Shown piece after piece: positions 10,695 through 21,838 of a stretch of DNA of 64,000 nucleotides; within the stretch, counting starts at the first letter, position 1, and every line of letters begins with the position of its first letter. Position numbers and translations under genes: made by a program. The stretch lies in assembly GCF_029873635.1 (NCBI RefSeq), contig NC_080422.1, positions 16,894,049 through 16,958,048 of the forward strand, written 5' to 3'. The notes below the pieces were generated by a model. The model was not told where the DNA came from, did no database searches, and was given only the letters and a program-made list of their open reading frames with translations. The DNA comes from Malania oleifera (taxonomy: Eukaryota > Streptophyta > Magnoliopsida > Santalales > Ximeniaceae).

Positions 10695-12661
10695 TATTGG
10701 ATTTTTGAGTTTGATCCCTATTTTGATGCTGACAAAGCATTTGTATCTTATATGTGCACTTAGTGTGTCAAGAGGTTTACATTTCAGCATCAACATAAGA
10801 TACGAGAAAATGGAAGCCTAATGGACTTAAAGATTATGCATTTTAGGCGTATTCCACGCAGCAAAGCAAAGAATAAAGAAGACATTTGTTCATTTCAATT
10901 GTAAATTGCATTTAGGGTTTTATATTTTGGTCTGTAATAATGCATGCATTTGCATGATATGAATTGAATGCTCAGACAGAACCATAGACTGACTTTAAGG
11001 CACCTAGAGTTTAACTAAAAACCCTTTTCATAAAAACTAAACTCAAACAAAGGTTTTTGAATAGTTTTAGGTGACTTCGTCGTTAGATTTTTAGGCTTAA
11101 TTAAAAGCATCGAGCGACCAACTGATATATGTGTTATAGTCCTCGGTCGATCAAACATACTGTTGGCCAAAAAGTCAAATAGTTGACTGAGCCTCGGGTG
11201 ACCGAACCAAGAATGAACGTATCTTCCACGGTCGACTAAACCTTGGTCTTGACTTTTTGCAACTTCCATGAGCGACCGAACTTGTAGTTCAAAATAGGTC
11301 CGGGCAACCGAATAGTGATGTTCGGAAACCCGAACCGTGGACCAAGTGCCCGAAGTCACGAACGAATGGAAAATCGCCCTTAGATTCAGCCACCTGAACT
11401 TGCATTCAGTCACCCGAACCTAAGAATTCACTTTTACTCTTTGTGAGTGTTCGGACGACTGACCCTAAGGACCGGGCGACCGAACCTCTTGGGTTGGGTT
11501 AGTTTTTCAACGCCAATCACGTCTTAATTATAATTAAACACTTTTGAAAATACCAATCATGTCCCTAATGGTTAAAATTTCCAAAAAAACTATAAATACC
11601 CCTTCATTTGCTTTGATTAGCAACATTGATTAGCCAACTTTTCTCTCTAATTTATCCTAATTAAAGTTCCCCCAAAACACATTTTTATTGCAAAACTCTT
11701 TTCTAGGGCAAGTTTTTTACTCTCCAAAACTCTCTTTCATTTATTTGTAAATCATTTTTACAATAGAGTAATTTTTATAGGCATTTTTTTTTTTCATTCA
11801 AGGCATTAACTCTCTCATTTCCTTTTCACTTTGAAAATCATTTTGGGAGTTTGCTTTGATATTTCTCCATATATTTCCATGGTAAATATTATATTGGAGA
11901 AATACATTCTTGTTTTGATTTACACATTGAATATCAAATGTTTGTATTTTTGTTTTGTGTAAAATTATTTTTAGAAAAGTACTCTTACTCTATTAAGCAT
12001 AACTTATATCATATTAGAGTGCATGTTATAGAGCTTTCATGTTGTACATCTTTACTTGTATTTTCAGAAGCACTTTTATCTAACAAAAATGATTTCAATG
12101 AATTGGTTGGGTTCATCTCGAAAATTGAACTGGGAGAGTCTTAGCCCCGTAAGTGAGACTAGTTCGGTTCAACCCGAAAATTGAACTGGGGAGTCTCAGA
12201 CCCGTAAGTGAGACAAGTTGGGCTCAGCCTTGTAATTGAGCTGAAGTTTTTCTTACCCTGTAAGGATAGGATGTAAACGACTTCTGCTGCTCGTTTAAGT
12301 GAGTAAGGATAGTGTAATCCTTGGGGGGGTATGCCCAAGGCGGGGACGTAAGCTGGTTTGGCTGAACCTTAATAAAAAATATCGTGTATCGTTCTCTCCT
12401 TATCTCATTTAATTTATGTACTTTAAATTCAGTATGTGTATGTTTGTTCACTTATGGTTATATCGAATTGCATGCATACATTTACTTTAAATGAGATACA
12501 CGTGTATGTCTGCACATATTGCTTATTCCGTTTTACATACATGACCATAATTAAAATGGGAAATGATATGTGGTGAATCGGCGTAAATGTTTAATTTAGC
12601 CAAAATATTTTTAAATATCCAATTCATCCCCCGCTCTCTTGGGATCACACCAATTCCAACA
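10695..12661 (+). mobile_element. Sirevirus-like solo LTR inserted in copia A protease
   Basis: Ends TATTGGA...TCCAACA (the canonical TG start mutated to TA), flanked by a perfect 5-bp duplication GTAGT (10690-10694 and 12662-12666). Joining the flanks restores copia A protease coding order, which fixes the boundaries. Bases 11105-11490 hold about ten degenerate GGTCGACCGAACC motifs. A TATA box (TATAAATA) follows at about 11590. Bases 12107-12217 hold two copies of a ~56-bp tandem repeat. The right end has the CCCCCGCTCTCTTGGGATCA run also seen near 3860. There is no internal region, so this is a solo LTR. Confidence 0.85.
12107..12243 (+). repeat. 56-bp tandem repeat in the LTR
   Basis: Units begin at 12107 and 12163 and share CGAAAATTGAACTGGG and CCCGTAAGTGAGAC; a partial third unit begins at about 12218. 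It lies downstream of the TATA box, so in the expected transcript leader of the LTR. Confidence 0.8.
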
Positions 12662-13550
12662 GTAGTGAACCAATCCTTTTTGGGTGTCATATGATACGAA
12701 CACACCGAGTCCAAAATCTAAGATTTCGCAAACTCATCCGACCTGATAAAACCGAGAGCATATCACCATCACTACTCCTAAAGTCTCCTTCTTTAATTAC
12801 ATTCGTCATTGTTGATGAACCTTCTTTGCTTTAAGCAACTCCTTTCCTCCTCTCCGGACACTCAGATTTTATGTCCCCTCTTTTCTCACACTTAAAACAC
12901 CACTCATCTTTCTTCTTCCTAGACTTGGACCAAGCCCTATGGCTGCTCGATCCACCCCGAAAATTGCTCCTCCCATGATCCTAATTTAGCTTCGCCAGAA
13001 GCCCTTCAGCATGTTAACCCTCATCCCTGGTCTTCTTTCTTTGGTGGAACCCTAGTAACACATTCATGATGTCCTCCAACTCTAGGGTTTCTTTTCCCTA
13101 AGTCAGCGTCGTAACTAGGTTTTCATATATAGGAGACGTCAGTAGGGAATTTAGTAGCATCAATGCTTTATCCTCTTCCTCGAACTTCACATCAACACGC
13201 TTCAGATCACTACTAATCTAATTGAAAGTGTTGATATGTTGAGTCAAGTCTGAACCCTCCGCCATCTTAAGCCAATAAATATTTTGCTTAAGATATAGCT
13301 TCTTCGTAAGTGACTTGGACATGTACTGGCTTCCAAGCTTCAACCAAATCATAACCGAAAATTCCCTATCCATGACGTTGTACATCACGTCATCGGCCAG
13401 ACAATACTGGATAATGGACACCGCCTTTGCTTCAAGCTCTTTCCAACTTGCATTGTTTATGTTGTTCAAAATTATCAGTTCCATTGAACTTGTTCACATC
13501 AAACTTCATCGAAGAGACCCCAACCATTTTTGAACTGATAACTTTGATAC
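12662..13550 (-). pseudogene. copia A gag and start of protease (broken)
   Basis: Minus strand 13484-13218 encodes a gag segment with MIWLKLGSQYMSKSLTKKLY, LKQNIYWLKMAEGSDLTQHI. Near 12870-12910 lies a degenerate zinc knuckle (CFKCEKRGDIKSEC, where the usual His is Asp). The N-terminal protease segment DSVCSYHMTPKKDWF ends at the solo LTR insertion at 12661. Stops separate the pieces. In a live element these regions form the particle shell and process the polyprotein. Confidence 0.8.
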
Positions 13551-13554
13551 CACT

Positions 13555-14276
13555 TGTTGATCTTCGCCATGGATGTGCAACGAAAGCACACAATCACACA
13601 CGAACGAATCAAAAAACGCTAATGCAATCACTCAATGATGAAATATACTCAAGAAGCAAACACTCAGCAATTTAAAGAATGAAAACACAACCAAAAAATA
13701 CAAGATTTACGTTATTCAACAATTTTCCTATGTCCACGAGAGAAGCAACTTAGTTTTCACTATGAACAATATTAGAGCTTACAATAGGGTTACAAATCAT
13801 TGATTATATGTGAACCCTAAACGTATAGGAACCTTAGATCCTATCTAAAAAATCCCTGCAACAATCCCTGAAGGAAATCCCTCTTATTAGCCCAAACTAC
13901 TGGCCTCCTAATTTGAATTACACAACTTGTGTCGACAAAAACCGTCGATGGTTAAAGCCCAAATCATCGACGATTATCCCTCTGCCTGCAGCCTCCTTTC
14001 ATGCTCTTGCTCCCTGCTTCATGTAGCTTTCCCAATGCATGTGCTTGCGCTCAAAATATGAGCCACATCCCCAATAGACTATGGATCTATAAAGTCCAAT
14101 AGAATCACTATTACCTTACTATAATCCTAGGTGTGGTTAGATTTGTTATCTAAGCTAATCCTTGGTCCAATAGCTAGTAGTTTCGGTCTATATAACTAGA
14201 GTAGGGTTCTAGAGTATAATTATGTAAATAAAAGCTATCACCACCCTCTATACACCCATCCTAACAAACGGAACAT
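13555..14276 (-). repeat. 5' LTR of copia A
   Basis: 722 bases. On the minus strand it begins TGTTAGGATGGGTG and ends GGCGAAGATCAACA, followed within two bases by the primer-binding site TGGTATCAAAG. It contains GTCGAC/CGTCGATGG palindromic motifs at about 13930-13975. Confidence 0.75.
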
Positions 14277-15731
14277 TATATTTTAGGATTATATTTTAAA
14301 CTCAATCAATTAAAACTCATGACTCTTCCTTATTTGTCTAATTTACCTAACCTTTTAATTGAGTAGTCCTATCATTATGGAGATTACTCTCACATCCAAA
14401 ATTTCAAAAGGATGTCATTGCCCCACTTTTAAGATCCATTACTAAATAATTGACACTAACTTTATAAAATTAAATATAAATAAGACGAGCAAATAAATAA
14501 TATACTAGTGTCTAGGCACCCCTCTTTGGGGCCGTTTAGTTAGTTATATCAAATATAATCCCATGGAAAGACACTCTTGGGAATCTCATTCCTAGAAACC
14601 GGATGTCTGCCTCATGGGAATAGTTTTTGTTTTATTTGCATTATAAGATTTAGGATTCCCATGTTAATGTCTATTTCAATATAGAAATTTTGGTAGGTAT
14701 TTTAAGAAGATAACCATTATACTCTTAATATGTGTGTGACCAATATATAGAACAATTGTATTTTTTTAGCACAAAAACCTAGTATGAATATCCTAAAATT
14801 TTTAACAATAATAAATTTAAAATATTAAAGATTTAATAATCCACTAACTAAAATAATAAAGGGCAAGAGTGTTTAAATATTAACTATGATATTAATTTTG
14901 TATAAAACAATAATAATATTTTTTATTAAATTAAAATTTTAATTAATATAAATAGTAACACTCTTAAGAGACATTTTAAATAGTCTAATTAAAATTTGAA
15001 TTAAATTCCTAATTAATATTTGTAATTAACATTTCTAATATTTTCAATTAAAAATTAACTAAATTTTATGTTAATTCATATTTTTAATTGTAATTTTAAT
15101 ATTTCTAATTAAAATTTTAATTATTTCCTAAAGCATTATATTGTATATCTTTAAATTAACATTTTACATATATTTTTTCAATTAAAATAGTTCATATGTG
15201 TGCTAGTTTAAAATTTTTACTTTACTTTATTAGAAATTTATTAATTTAAATCTAATAATAGAGCTTGTTATTTTATAAGGACATTTATGTCCAAAGTTCT
15301 AACTTATTCTCATTAAATATATCAATGGGTAGAAGTAAGAATAGGATGCCATATTTTATAAAATGCTTAGATTCTCAAGAATGTGAAGTAATCTTATAGG
15401 AAGAGTGCCTTTATTTTACATAATTGATTTTGGGATGAAAAAGGTTATTTTCTAGTTGCATTGGATGTGAACTTGATGCCTTAGCTTGCCTTTATTATGA
15501 TCCCTTTGTGGGGGAAAAAAAAAAAAAGTGATATGAATCAATCTAAAGAAGGATATTTTAAAGAGCACACTAGTGCACTCCTAGAATATCCTACGGTGAG
15601 ATCGATTATCTTTATTGCTTTGATTATTAGGAAGGTCCTAGGAGGACTCATCAATTAAAAAAAAAAATAAAGAGTAGATTTTCGAAAACAAGCAACCATT
15701 AAATTCCATATATAATCATTTATGCTTGATG
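14277..15731. other. very AT-rich intergenic DNA
   Basis: No gene. 14533-14640 (GGGGCCGTTTAGTTAG onward) looks like the edge of a MITE, but the matching right end was not found. 14760-15300 is almost pure A/T with repeated AATTAAAAT-type words. Confidence 0.5.
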
Positions 15732-16200
15732 TAAGAGTGGCAAAACGGGTTAACGAGCCGGGTTTAGGAGGGTCATAAACGGATCGGGATTAAATAGGTT
15801 CATTTTCGGATTTGGGTTGAACTATTTATTAACGGGAGGCTACTATGTAAACCTAAACCCACCTGTTTAATAAACGGGTAACCCGTTTAAAAAATATTAT
15901 TTATTTATTTTAATTTTTTTTAAAAAAATTTCATATAAAATAATATTTTTTTAATAAAAAAAAAAAAAAAACTCCATTTTATGTTTAAACGGGTCATAAA
16001 CGGATCACCCGGTAGGTGACCCAACCCAAACTTGCCTAATCCGTTTAATAAACGGGTTGGGTCCAAGTTGACCCGTTTATAAATGAGTTGGGTCCGAGTT
16101 GATCTATTTATAAATAAGTTAAGTTGTATTAAACCCAAATCCAGTGTAAACGGGTGAGTCACGGGTCACCCGTCGGATTTTGACCCGTTTTGCCACCCTA
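15732..16200. mobile_element. hAT-type MITE
   Basis: Inverted termini: left TAAGAGTGGCAAAACGGGT, right end on the minus strand TAGGGTGGCAAAACGGGT, a 16-17 base match with one difference or gap near the tip. GGGTGGCAAAACGGG termini are common in plant hAT MITEs. The inside is rich in AACGGGT/ACCCGTTT words in both orientations and has no coding capacity. The flanking 8-mers match poorly, so the TSD is decayed. Confidence 0.7.
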
Positions 16201-17075
16201 GTTCCATAGTGTAGTTTAAGAATTAAGACAATAAGGGTGTTGTACCTTTCTAAAAAAAAAATTTATTCTCTTTATTTCCTTCTTTCTTTTCAATGGGTAT
16301 CCGGCCTTTTCTAAGGTAGGAGTCTCTTAGTTTTTGTCTCCTTCTTTTCTCTCAATGGTTTTCGGACTATTCTGTGGTTCGGAGATTCTTGGATTCTTGA
16401 GATATCATCTTGGAGTTCTCTCTGGTGGCTTATCCAGGCTTTTGATTGATTTCTTTTGGTGCGCCTTCTGGAGGTGGAATGAGATACGTTCTGATGCAGC
16501 TTTTGTGATGGGATGGTACTCTTCAGCAAGGTTTCAAGTTGGTTCTCTAGGGAAGGTGGTTTGAACCTCTATTAAGGTTTGTGCTGGTGTTGGTTCGAGT
16601 GTCCAGGTGGCAATTTGGTCTTCAAGTATCGGCATGGTTAACCTTATGGAGGTGGTTATGTGCTGTTCTTCAGCTTCGCTTCGGTCTTCTTTATTGTGGA
16701 TGGTATTCCCGAGCTAAGTTGTTGATTATTTGGGAATCCTTCTGCTTTCATCATCTTACGGCTTGCTGTTGGAGGGTGCTACGCCTTGATTCATTTTGGA
16801 GTGGATATTCATCATCTCATGACATTCTTTCTGGTGATGACTTGAGTTCTAAGGTATCTTATTTCCTTTTTGATTGACTTATGGTATTTAGTTAATTTTT
16901 GGTTTTGGTTTGATGGCTTATTGTCCCTGCGAATGCCCAGATTTAATGTAATGGTGATAAACTTTTGATGGAAGTCTTATTTGGCTTCCTTCCTCTTGAA
17001 TATGCCTAGAGTTTTTGTACATATCCATTTGATCAATATAATTTATCATTTACTGACAAAAAAAAAAAAAAAAAA
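16201..17075 (+). mobile_element. poly(A)-tailed retroposed sequence, possibly a LINE 3' end
   Basis: A stretch of more balanced base composition (about 16330-17055) ends in an 18-base A run at 17058-17075, preceded by AATATAATTTATCATTTACTGAC. That layout fits the 3' untranslated end of a LINE or another poly(A)-mobilised transcript. Short plus-strand open frames at 16334-16564 and 16581-16877 show no recognisable domain. No target duplication was identified, so the class is an inference. Confidence 0.35.
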
Positions 17076-17226
17076 CCATGTTGTTTGACCTAACCTAGTC
17101 TCAAAGTCCCTCTTTATAACTTTCAAAGGTAATTAAATAGGTGAACTAGTCAAAGCTATGTTGAATATACGTTAATGGATGCTCCATTTTTAAATAGAAT
17201 AGATCGGTAACCCCTATTTCACATAA

Positions 17227-18070
17227 GAGAAATTATTAAACTAATCTAATTAATTGGTGACAACTACATAAACAAATCTTAATTAATTATTTCTTTTAAA
17301 AATAAAATCATGTCTACTTAATTTCTTATTTAGGAAATAAATACATCTTTTTATCTTCTTTTGTGTTTAAATTTATACATTTTCAAAAATAAAAATAACA
17401 TTGAAAAGTGAAAAAAAAATTAAAAAAAATTGAGTTCAGGTATAACATAGTCTTATTTGCTTGAAAAAGGAAGAAAAAAATTTTATTTTACCTGACGCAT
17501 TAGATAAAATTGAGAGTATATATAATTACTTGAAAAAATATATATAAAGTTGGCCTAAAATAATAGATAAAAAAGTTCATTTTTAAGTCTTTACGATATA
17601 TCATGTCACAGTAATATTATAAATATTTAAAAATCCTTTCCTAATAATATCCCATTAGGAAAAATATGTGTAATGTATTTTTATTATTTATATTGTAATA
17701 TTATTGTGACATAGCACATCATATAGAGTTAAAAAAAACTTTTATAACCTACTTATATGCCAATTTTTTTTTGGGTAATTATATACTCTCAAATTTGGAT
17801 ATATTCCACTAGGTAACTAAATTTATTTATTTTTCTTTCTACAAATAAATAAGATCATATTATGTCTCAAACTTTTTTTTTTTCACTTTTGAATGTGATT
17901 TTTCTTTTTAAAATCTATACCTTTAAATACAAAAAAGGCAAAAAGATGTATTTATCTCCTAAATTAGAAATACAGTGGTTTATTTTGGGTGCAGTTTATT
18001 AGAGTCGTCACTATTTAATTAGGCTAATCTATGAATGACGTGATAGACTCAGTCTACCTAATAATTTCTC
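17227..18070. mobile_element. foldback element with arms of about 350-400 bases
   Basis: Both ends read GAGAAATTATT inward. Further pairs of inverted blocks run toward the centre: AAATAAATACATCTTTTT near 17335 against its complement near 17950, AAAAGTG near 17405 against 17885, and ATGTCACAGTAATATTATAA near 17605 against TTGTAATATTATTGTGACAT near 17695. The whole 844 bases can therefore fold into one imperfect hairpin. Flanks are TTCACATAA (17218-17226) and TTCACATTG (18071-18079), a 7-of-9 match suggestive of a 9-bp TSD as in MULEs, or 8-bp as in hAT. No coding capacity. Confidence 0.75.
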
Positions 18071-18299
18071 TTCACATTGACACTCTTGCTACGCCCAACT
18101 AAACTCCATGTAACACAAAATTTTGATCAACTTTCCAATTGAATAGACATTTATCTCTTGAAATAAGATACATTTGGAGCAAGCACCGCGTACCAAAATC
18201 ATGAAATTTAGCTTTTAATAAACTTCCCAATCATAATTAAACATACTCCAAGGTTCAAACCAAAGTAAAGAAAATAATTGATGAATTAAGTGGTACTGC

Positions 18300-18920
18300 T
18301 ACATGCACTAAATCATAGTTTCCAATTGCATTTGCACTAGCAAAACTCTTGATCAACAGAGCTTAACACAAAAGAGAAAAGCATGAGTGGGACTCTTGAA
18401 TGTTGCCTAATGACGTAGAAGAAAACCAAAGTTAATCAATTTAGTGGAATTGAAGTGTGAAAAGAGTAAAGGAGCCCAAAGTTATATAGATGAAAGTGGA
18501 AATTAGGGTAGAGAATTTTCATTTTTATAATTGTGTATGACCTCATACTTTTTTTAAAAGTTTCATGGGTCCTATGGCCAGCCAAACCCCTTTTATTTAG
18601 TCCATTGTAGACCCACACTAGGGTTGGCCTCTCCCATGATGGTATTCCTCTCCTATCCTATACCTACTTCTACCCCATCAAGGTTCAAATTCGAGACTTC
18701 CAATATATAAGTCCAATGTGTTAACTACTAGATGATTCCTAAGTAATGCATCAATTCAACCTATGGTATTCCTCTCCTATATTATACCTACTTCTACCCC
18801 ATCAAGATTCAAATTCGAGACTTCCAATATATAAGCCCAAAGTGTTAACTATTGGATGATTCCTAAGAAATGCATCGATTCAACCTAGCTTGTCCTTGTA
18901 TTTTCTACATCCTTATTTCC
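18300..18920 (-). repeat. dispersed repeat (copy 2) with an internal 124-bp duplication
   Basis: Homologous to 6200-6740 (shared words such as AAGTGTGAAAAGAGTAAA, TTTCATGGG-CCTATGGCC and AGCTTGTCCTTGTATTTT). A 124-base segment is duplicated in tandem at 18640-18763 and 18764-18887 (each begins TGGTATTCCTCTCCTAT). Weak SINE-type B-box remnants lie in each copy. Confidence 0.6.
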
Positions 18921-19253
18921 GACCCTCTAAATTTTATTTTAGACTTATCAATCTTGATTGACTACATAAGAGAAAATACATTAATTATGCCAAAAAAAAA
19001 AAAAAAAAGTGTCACGGATTCTCTAATACAATCACTGGAAAAACTCAAAGATTGAACTTAACAAAATTCTCCCTTAAAATAAATTGGGTGGGGCCTAAAA
19101 ATCCTATCCTTGACTCTCCAATCATTAGGTTTTCACATGCATGCAAACAGTGATAAAATCATATATGAGTGCAAGATGAATTCAAAAACTTAGTCCCCAT
19201 TTTTTGGGTTTTTCTTGAATTTTGAACATTTTTGGTTGTATATTTTTACAATA

Positions 19254-19303
<50 letters not shown>

Positions 19304-19549
19304 GCATGGTAATGAGGATAAACCCTTAGACCCCATTTGAAATTGGGAAAATGTTAAGAAAAAGAAAGAAAGATATGAAAGAATATACTTTTTCATGTTT
19401 GGTTATCATAAGAAAAGTAAGAAAAAAGACAAAAATATATCAAATCAATGAACAAAAATATGATTTTACACATCACTTATATTTGAATTTTTTCTTTTTT
19501 AATATTTAGCCATACTAAAACAAAATTTCGTTTCTAGTAGTATTTGGCA
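18921..19549. other. intergenic DNA with an (AAT)n microsatellite
   Basis: No gene. A trinucleotide (AAT/TTA)n tract of about 17 units lies at 19251-19302. The stretch 19330-19470 (CCATTTGAAATTGGGAAAAT onward) resembles the purine-rich edge of a MITE. A possible partner, 21290-21400, lies beyond the LTR at 19557, but the match is loose. Confidence 0.5.
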
Positions 19550-19556
19550 TAGATGG

Positions 19557-21287
19557 TGTTAGACTTGGTGGTTACATAATCATGTTTAATGTATTTTGAT
19601 GATATTAACTTATTTTTTGTTCCAAGTGTATTCCATCTTTGCAGATCATGTTTAGTTCAGGTACAAGTGACAAATACATGAAGGTAACAGATCAAAGGCA
19701 AAGATTGGACCGAGTTGACGTCAAATAGGAAAGATTAAAATGACACTCACTCGGAAGAACTCAAGCATCCAAGGAAGCTAATGTAGAATTATATGTAATG
19801 GGGAGTGTTTGAGGTAATACTTTTTGTAACTCTTGCACTTTTGTTTCACGCACGCTTTCTGAGCAAGAGTTGAGCAAAATGCATATGCATACTAAGATAC
19901 AAGAGTATATAGGATATCACTTAAATGAAAAATAAGTTTTTCATTGTTTCATAATTAAGATTTTTCAAAGCAAAATCATGACTTATATGAAAATATTTTA
20001 TACTCAACTTTGCTTAAAATGGGACAAGTGTTAAGTGGTTTTAGTATTGTGAACTAAATACTTGGTCCCAGTTGAGTCAAAATTATTTTTATGTACCTAA
20101 AGATTCAATTAAATCAAATATATTTTCATAGGACAAGTTTTAAATCATATTAGTGTTAGAATCTTTTACAATCTTGGTCCTAGTTGGATTTAAAACCTTA
20201 GTTATATACCTATCAAATTTCCTGAATACTTTTCGGTATTTGGGGCATAAAGTTTGCTAGAAAATTCCAAAAAAGACGATCTTGGTATCTATAGAAAGTT
20301 AAGAAAAAAAACCTCCACAACTTTCATGTTGATGACTTTTTTCTGATTTGGGGTATTCATCGACGATTCAGGGTAATTCATTGACGAATTTAGGCAAAAT
20401 ATTAATAGTCGACGAATAGGGGCAATTAGTCGACGAATGGGTGTTAATAGTCAACAAATGGGGTCAAATAGTCGATGATTGGCATCAGGATTCAGTCCCC
20501 AATGGCTATAAACGGCTAGTATTCAATTTAAACATATAATGTATCACCCCAACGGCCATAAAACAGTTAGTAGCCCATTTTTGGCTATAAATACAAGTCC
20601 ATAGACTTGATTAAACAAGTTTTTGAGGGCTTACAAGTTTTTAGTGAAAAACATGTCCTAAACATCAACCCTAAGCAATTTACATTTTAGTTCATATTCA
20701 CAAGTGCTCAATTCTCTCTTGCTCTCTGATCGTGTTTAATTCATTCCTTGAAAGATTAGCATGAGGTTGCTTTGTATTTGATATCGGCTTAATAAGGAGC
20801 ATTTTATTGAAATCCTCTTCTTGTAATAGGTTCTTTGTGAACCATATTGAAGGTTCCTAGTGAACCATTTGGTGAAGGGTTCTTGGTGAACCGTTTTGCA
20901 AGGCTTCTTGGTAAACCTTGTGGCTCTTGGTTAACGGTAGGGATTTGTTCCCAAGGGTAGGGATTTGTTCCCGAGTTGTAAGGCTTCTTCACCGATGAAG
21001 GAGTTCTTTAGTGGATTGTGGAATCCTTGAGTTGGTCTCAAGGCGTGAACGTAGGCTTTGTGTCGAACCACATTAAAATACCGGTGTTAAGTTTTCTCTC
21101 CCTATACTCTTTAATTTGTGTCTTGTGCTTGATTTACATTTTATGTATTGTGATATAATTGCTTGAATCTTGTCAAGATTATTATTTTGTAAAGAAAGTC
21201 GAAAATACGCAAAAGAGTCCATTCACTCCCCCTCTTAACTCTATATACTCCTGGACCGACGAGCGGTATCTGAGCATACCGCACTTT
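19557..21287 (+). mobile_element. Sirevirus-like LTR (probable solo LTR)
   Basis: Begins TGTTAGACTTGGTGG and has the ATTTTGATGATATTAACTTA opening shared in type with the LTR at 10695. GTCGACGAATGG-type motifs lie at 20345-20480 and a TATA box (TATAAATA) at 20586-20593. A hairpin array follows at 20829-20917. The right end contains CACTCCCCCTCTTAAC and then CGGTATCTGAGC (21264-21275), close to the initiator-Met PBS core TGGTATCAGAGC, so a little internal sequence may remain. TAGATGG occurs directly on both sides (19550-19556 and 21288-21294), consistent with a target duplication, although the right boundary is not a canonical CA. Confidence 0.6.
20829..20917 (+). repeat. array of four short hairpins in the LTR leader
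   Basis: GGTTC-N5-GAACC units at 20829-20843, 20852-20866 and 20878-20892, with a degenerate fourth at 20902-20917, at 23-26 base spacing. Each can form a 5-bp stem. They lie about 240 bases downstream of the TATA box, so in the expected transcript leader. Confidence 0.75.
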
Positions 21288-21455
21288 TAGATGGAAAATG
21301 TAGCAGAAAATGAGTTTTCTTCTTATTTTCCTTTTCTTTTCTCAATAAAAATTCTTGATTCAAACATACCTTTAAGAAAGTAAAAATTCTTTCTTTTTTG
21401 AGATTTTTCATCACAACAATAAAAAATAGCAAAAGGTTATAACATTCACAATAAT

Positions 21456-21792
21456 AATGCATTCACAAAATATATGCATACACTTATGCTCAAAAATTTT
21501 GCATGTGCATTCATCCACTCACATTCATGTATACCAACTCATACACACCATACATGTCCATATGTCTACTTATATGCATATACATATGTACATGCTCATG
21601 TATTTAAACTCAAAACACTTTATTCATGTCTTTCTATGATCATGCCCATGTGCATGCCTGCACACACATGTATACTATACACATTCAGTACTCCTACATA
21701 TTATGTATAGGGATCCTTACATGCACACTCATGCATGTGCATACATAATACATATATTCATCCACATACTCATGTATACCTAGTTGTATATC

Positions 21793-21836
<44 letters not shown>
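21456..21836. repeat. alternating purine-pyrimidine tract and (CT)n microsatellite
   Basis: 21456-21790 is packed with CATG, TGCATG, ACATAT and CACACA words, an alternating purine-pyrimidine composition. It runs into an (CT)n tract of about 20 units at 21796-21836. The His/Cys/Met-rich open frames across it are composition artefacts. Confidence 0.7.

Positions 21837-21838
<2 letters not shown>

Larger units (their letters stand above)
7600..14276 (-). mobile_element. Ty1/copia element A (Tork-like), decayed and nested
   Basis: A minus-strand copia element with gag, protease, integrase, reverse transcriptase and RNase H in that order from 13.5 kb down to 7.65 kb, which is the copia order. The right-hand (5') LTR is 13555-14276. 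A minus-strand primer-binding site beginning TGGTATCAAAG directly follows it. The left (3') LTR survives only as 7600-7762. The body is split by a solo LTR at 10695-12661. All frames are broken. RT motifs such as YVDD and GMEIHKK, and the gag motif MSKSL-LYWLKM, suit the Tork clade. The bases next to the two LTR ends do not match, so no TSD was found. Confidence 0.85.

Noticed and set aside
14533..15430. PIF/Harbinger-type MITE starting GGGGCCGTTTAGTT
   Set aside because: No matching inverted right end was found.
16334..16877. Two plus-strand frames of 76 and 98 codons
   Set aside because: Trp/Leu/Ser-rich with no recognisable domain; they sit in a poly(A)-tailed retroposon-like stretch.
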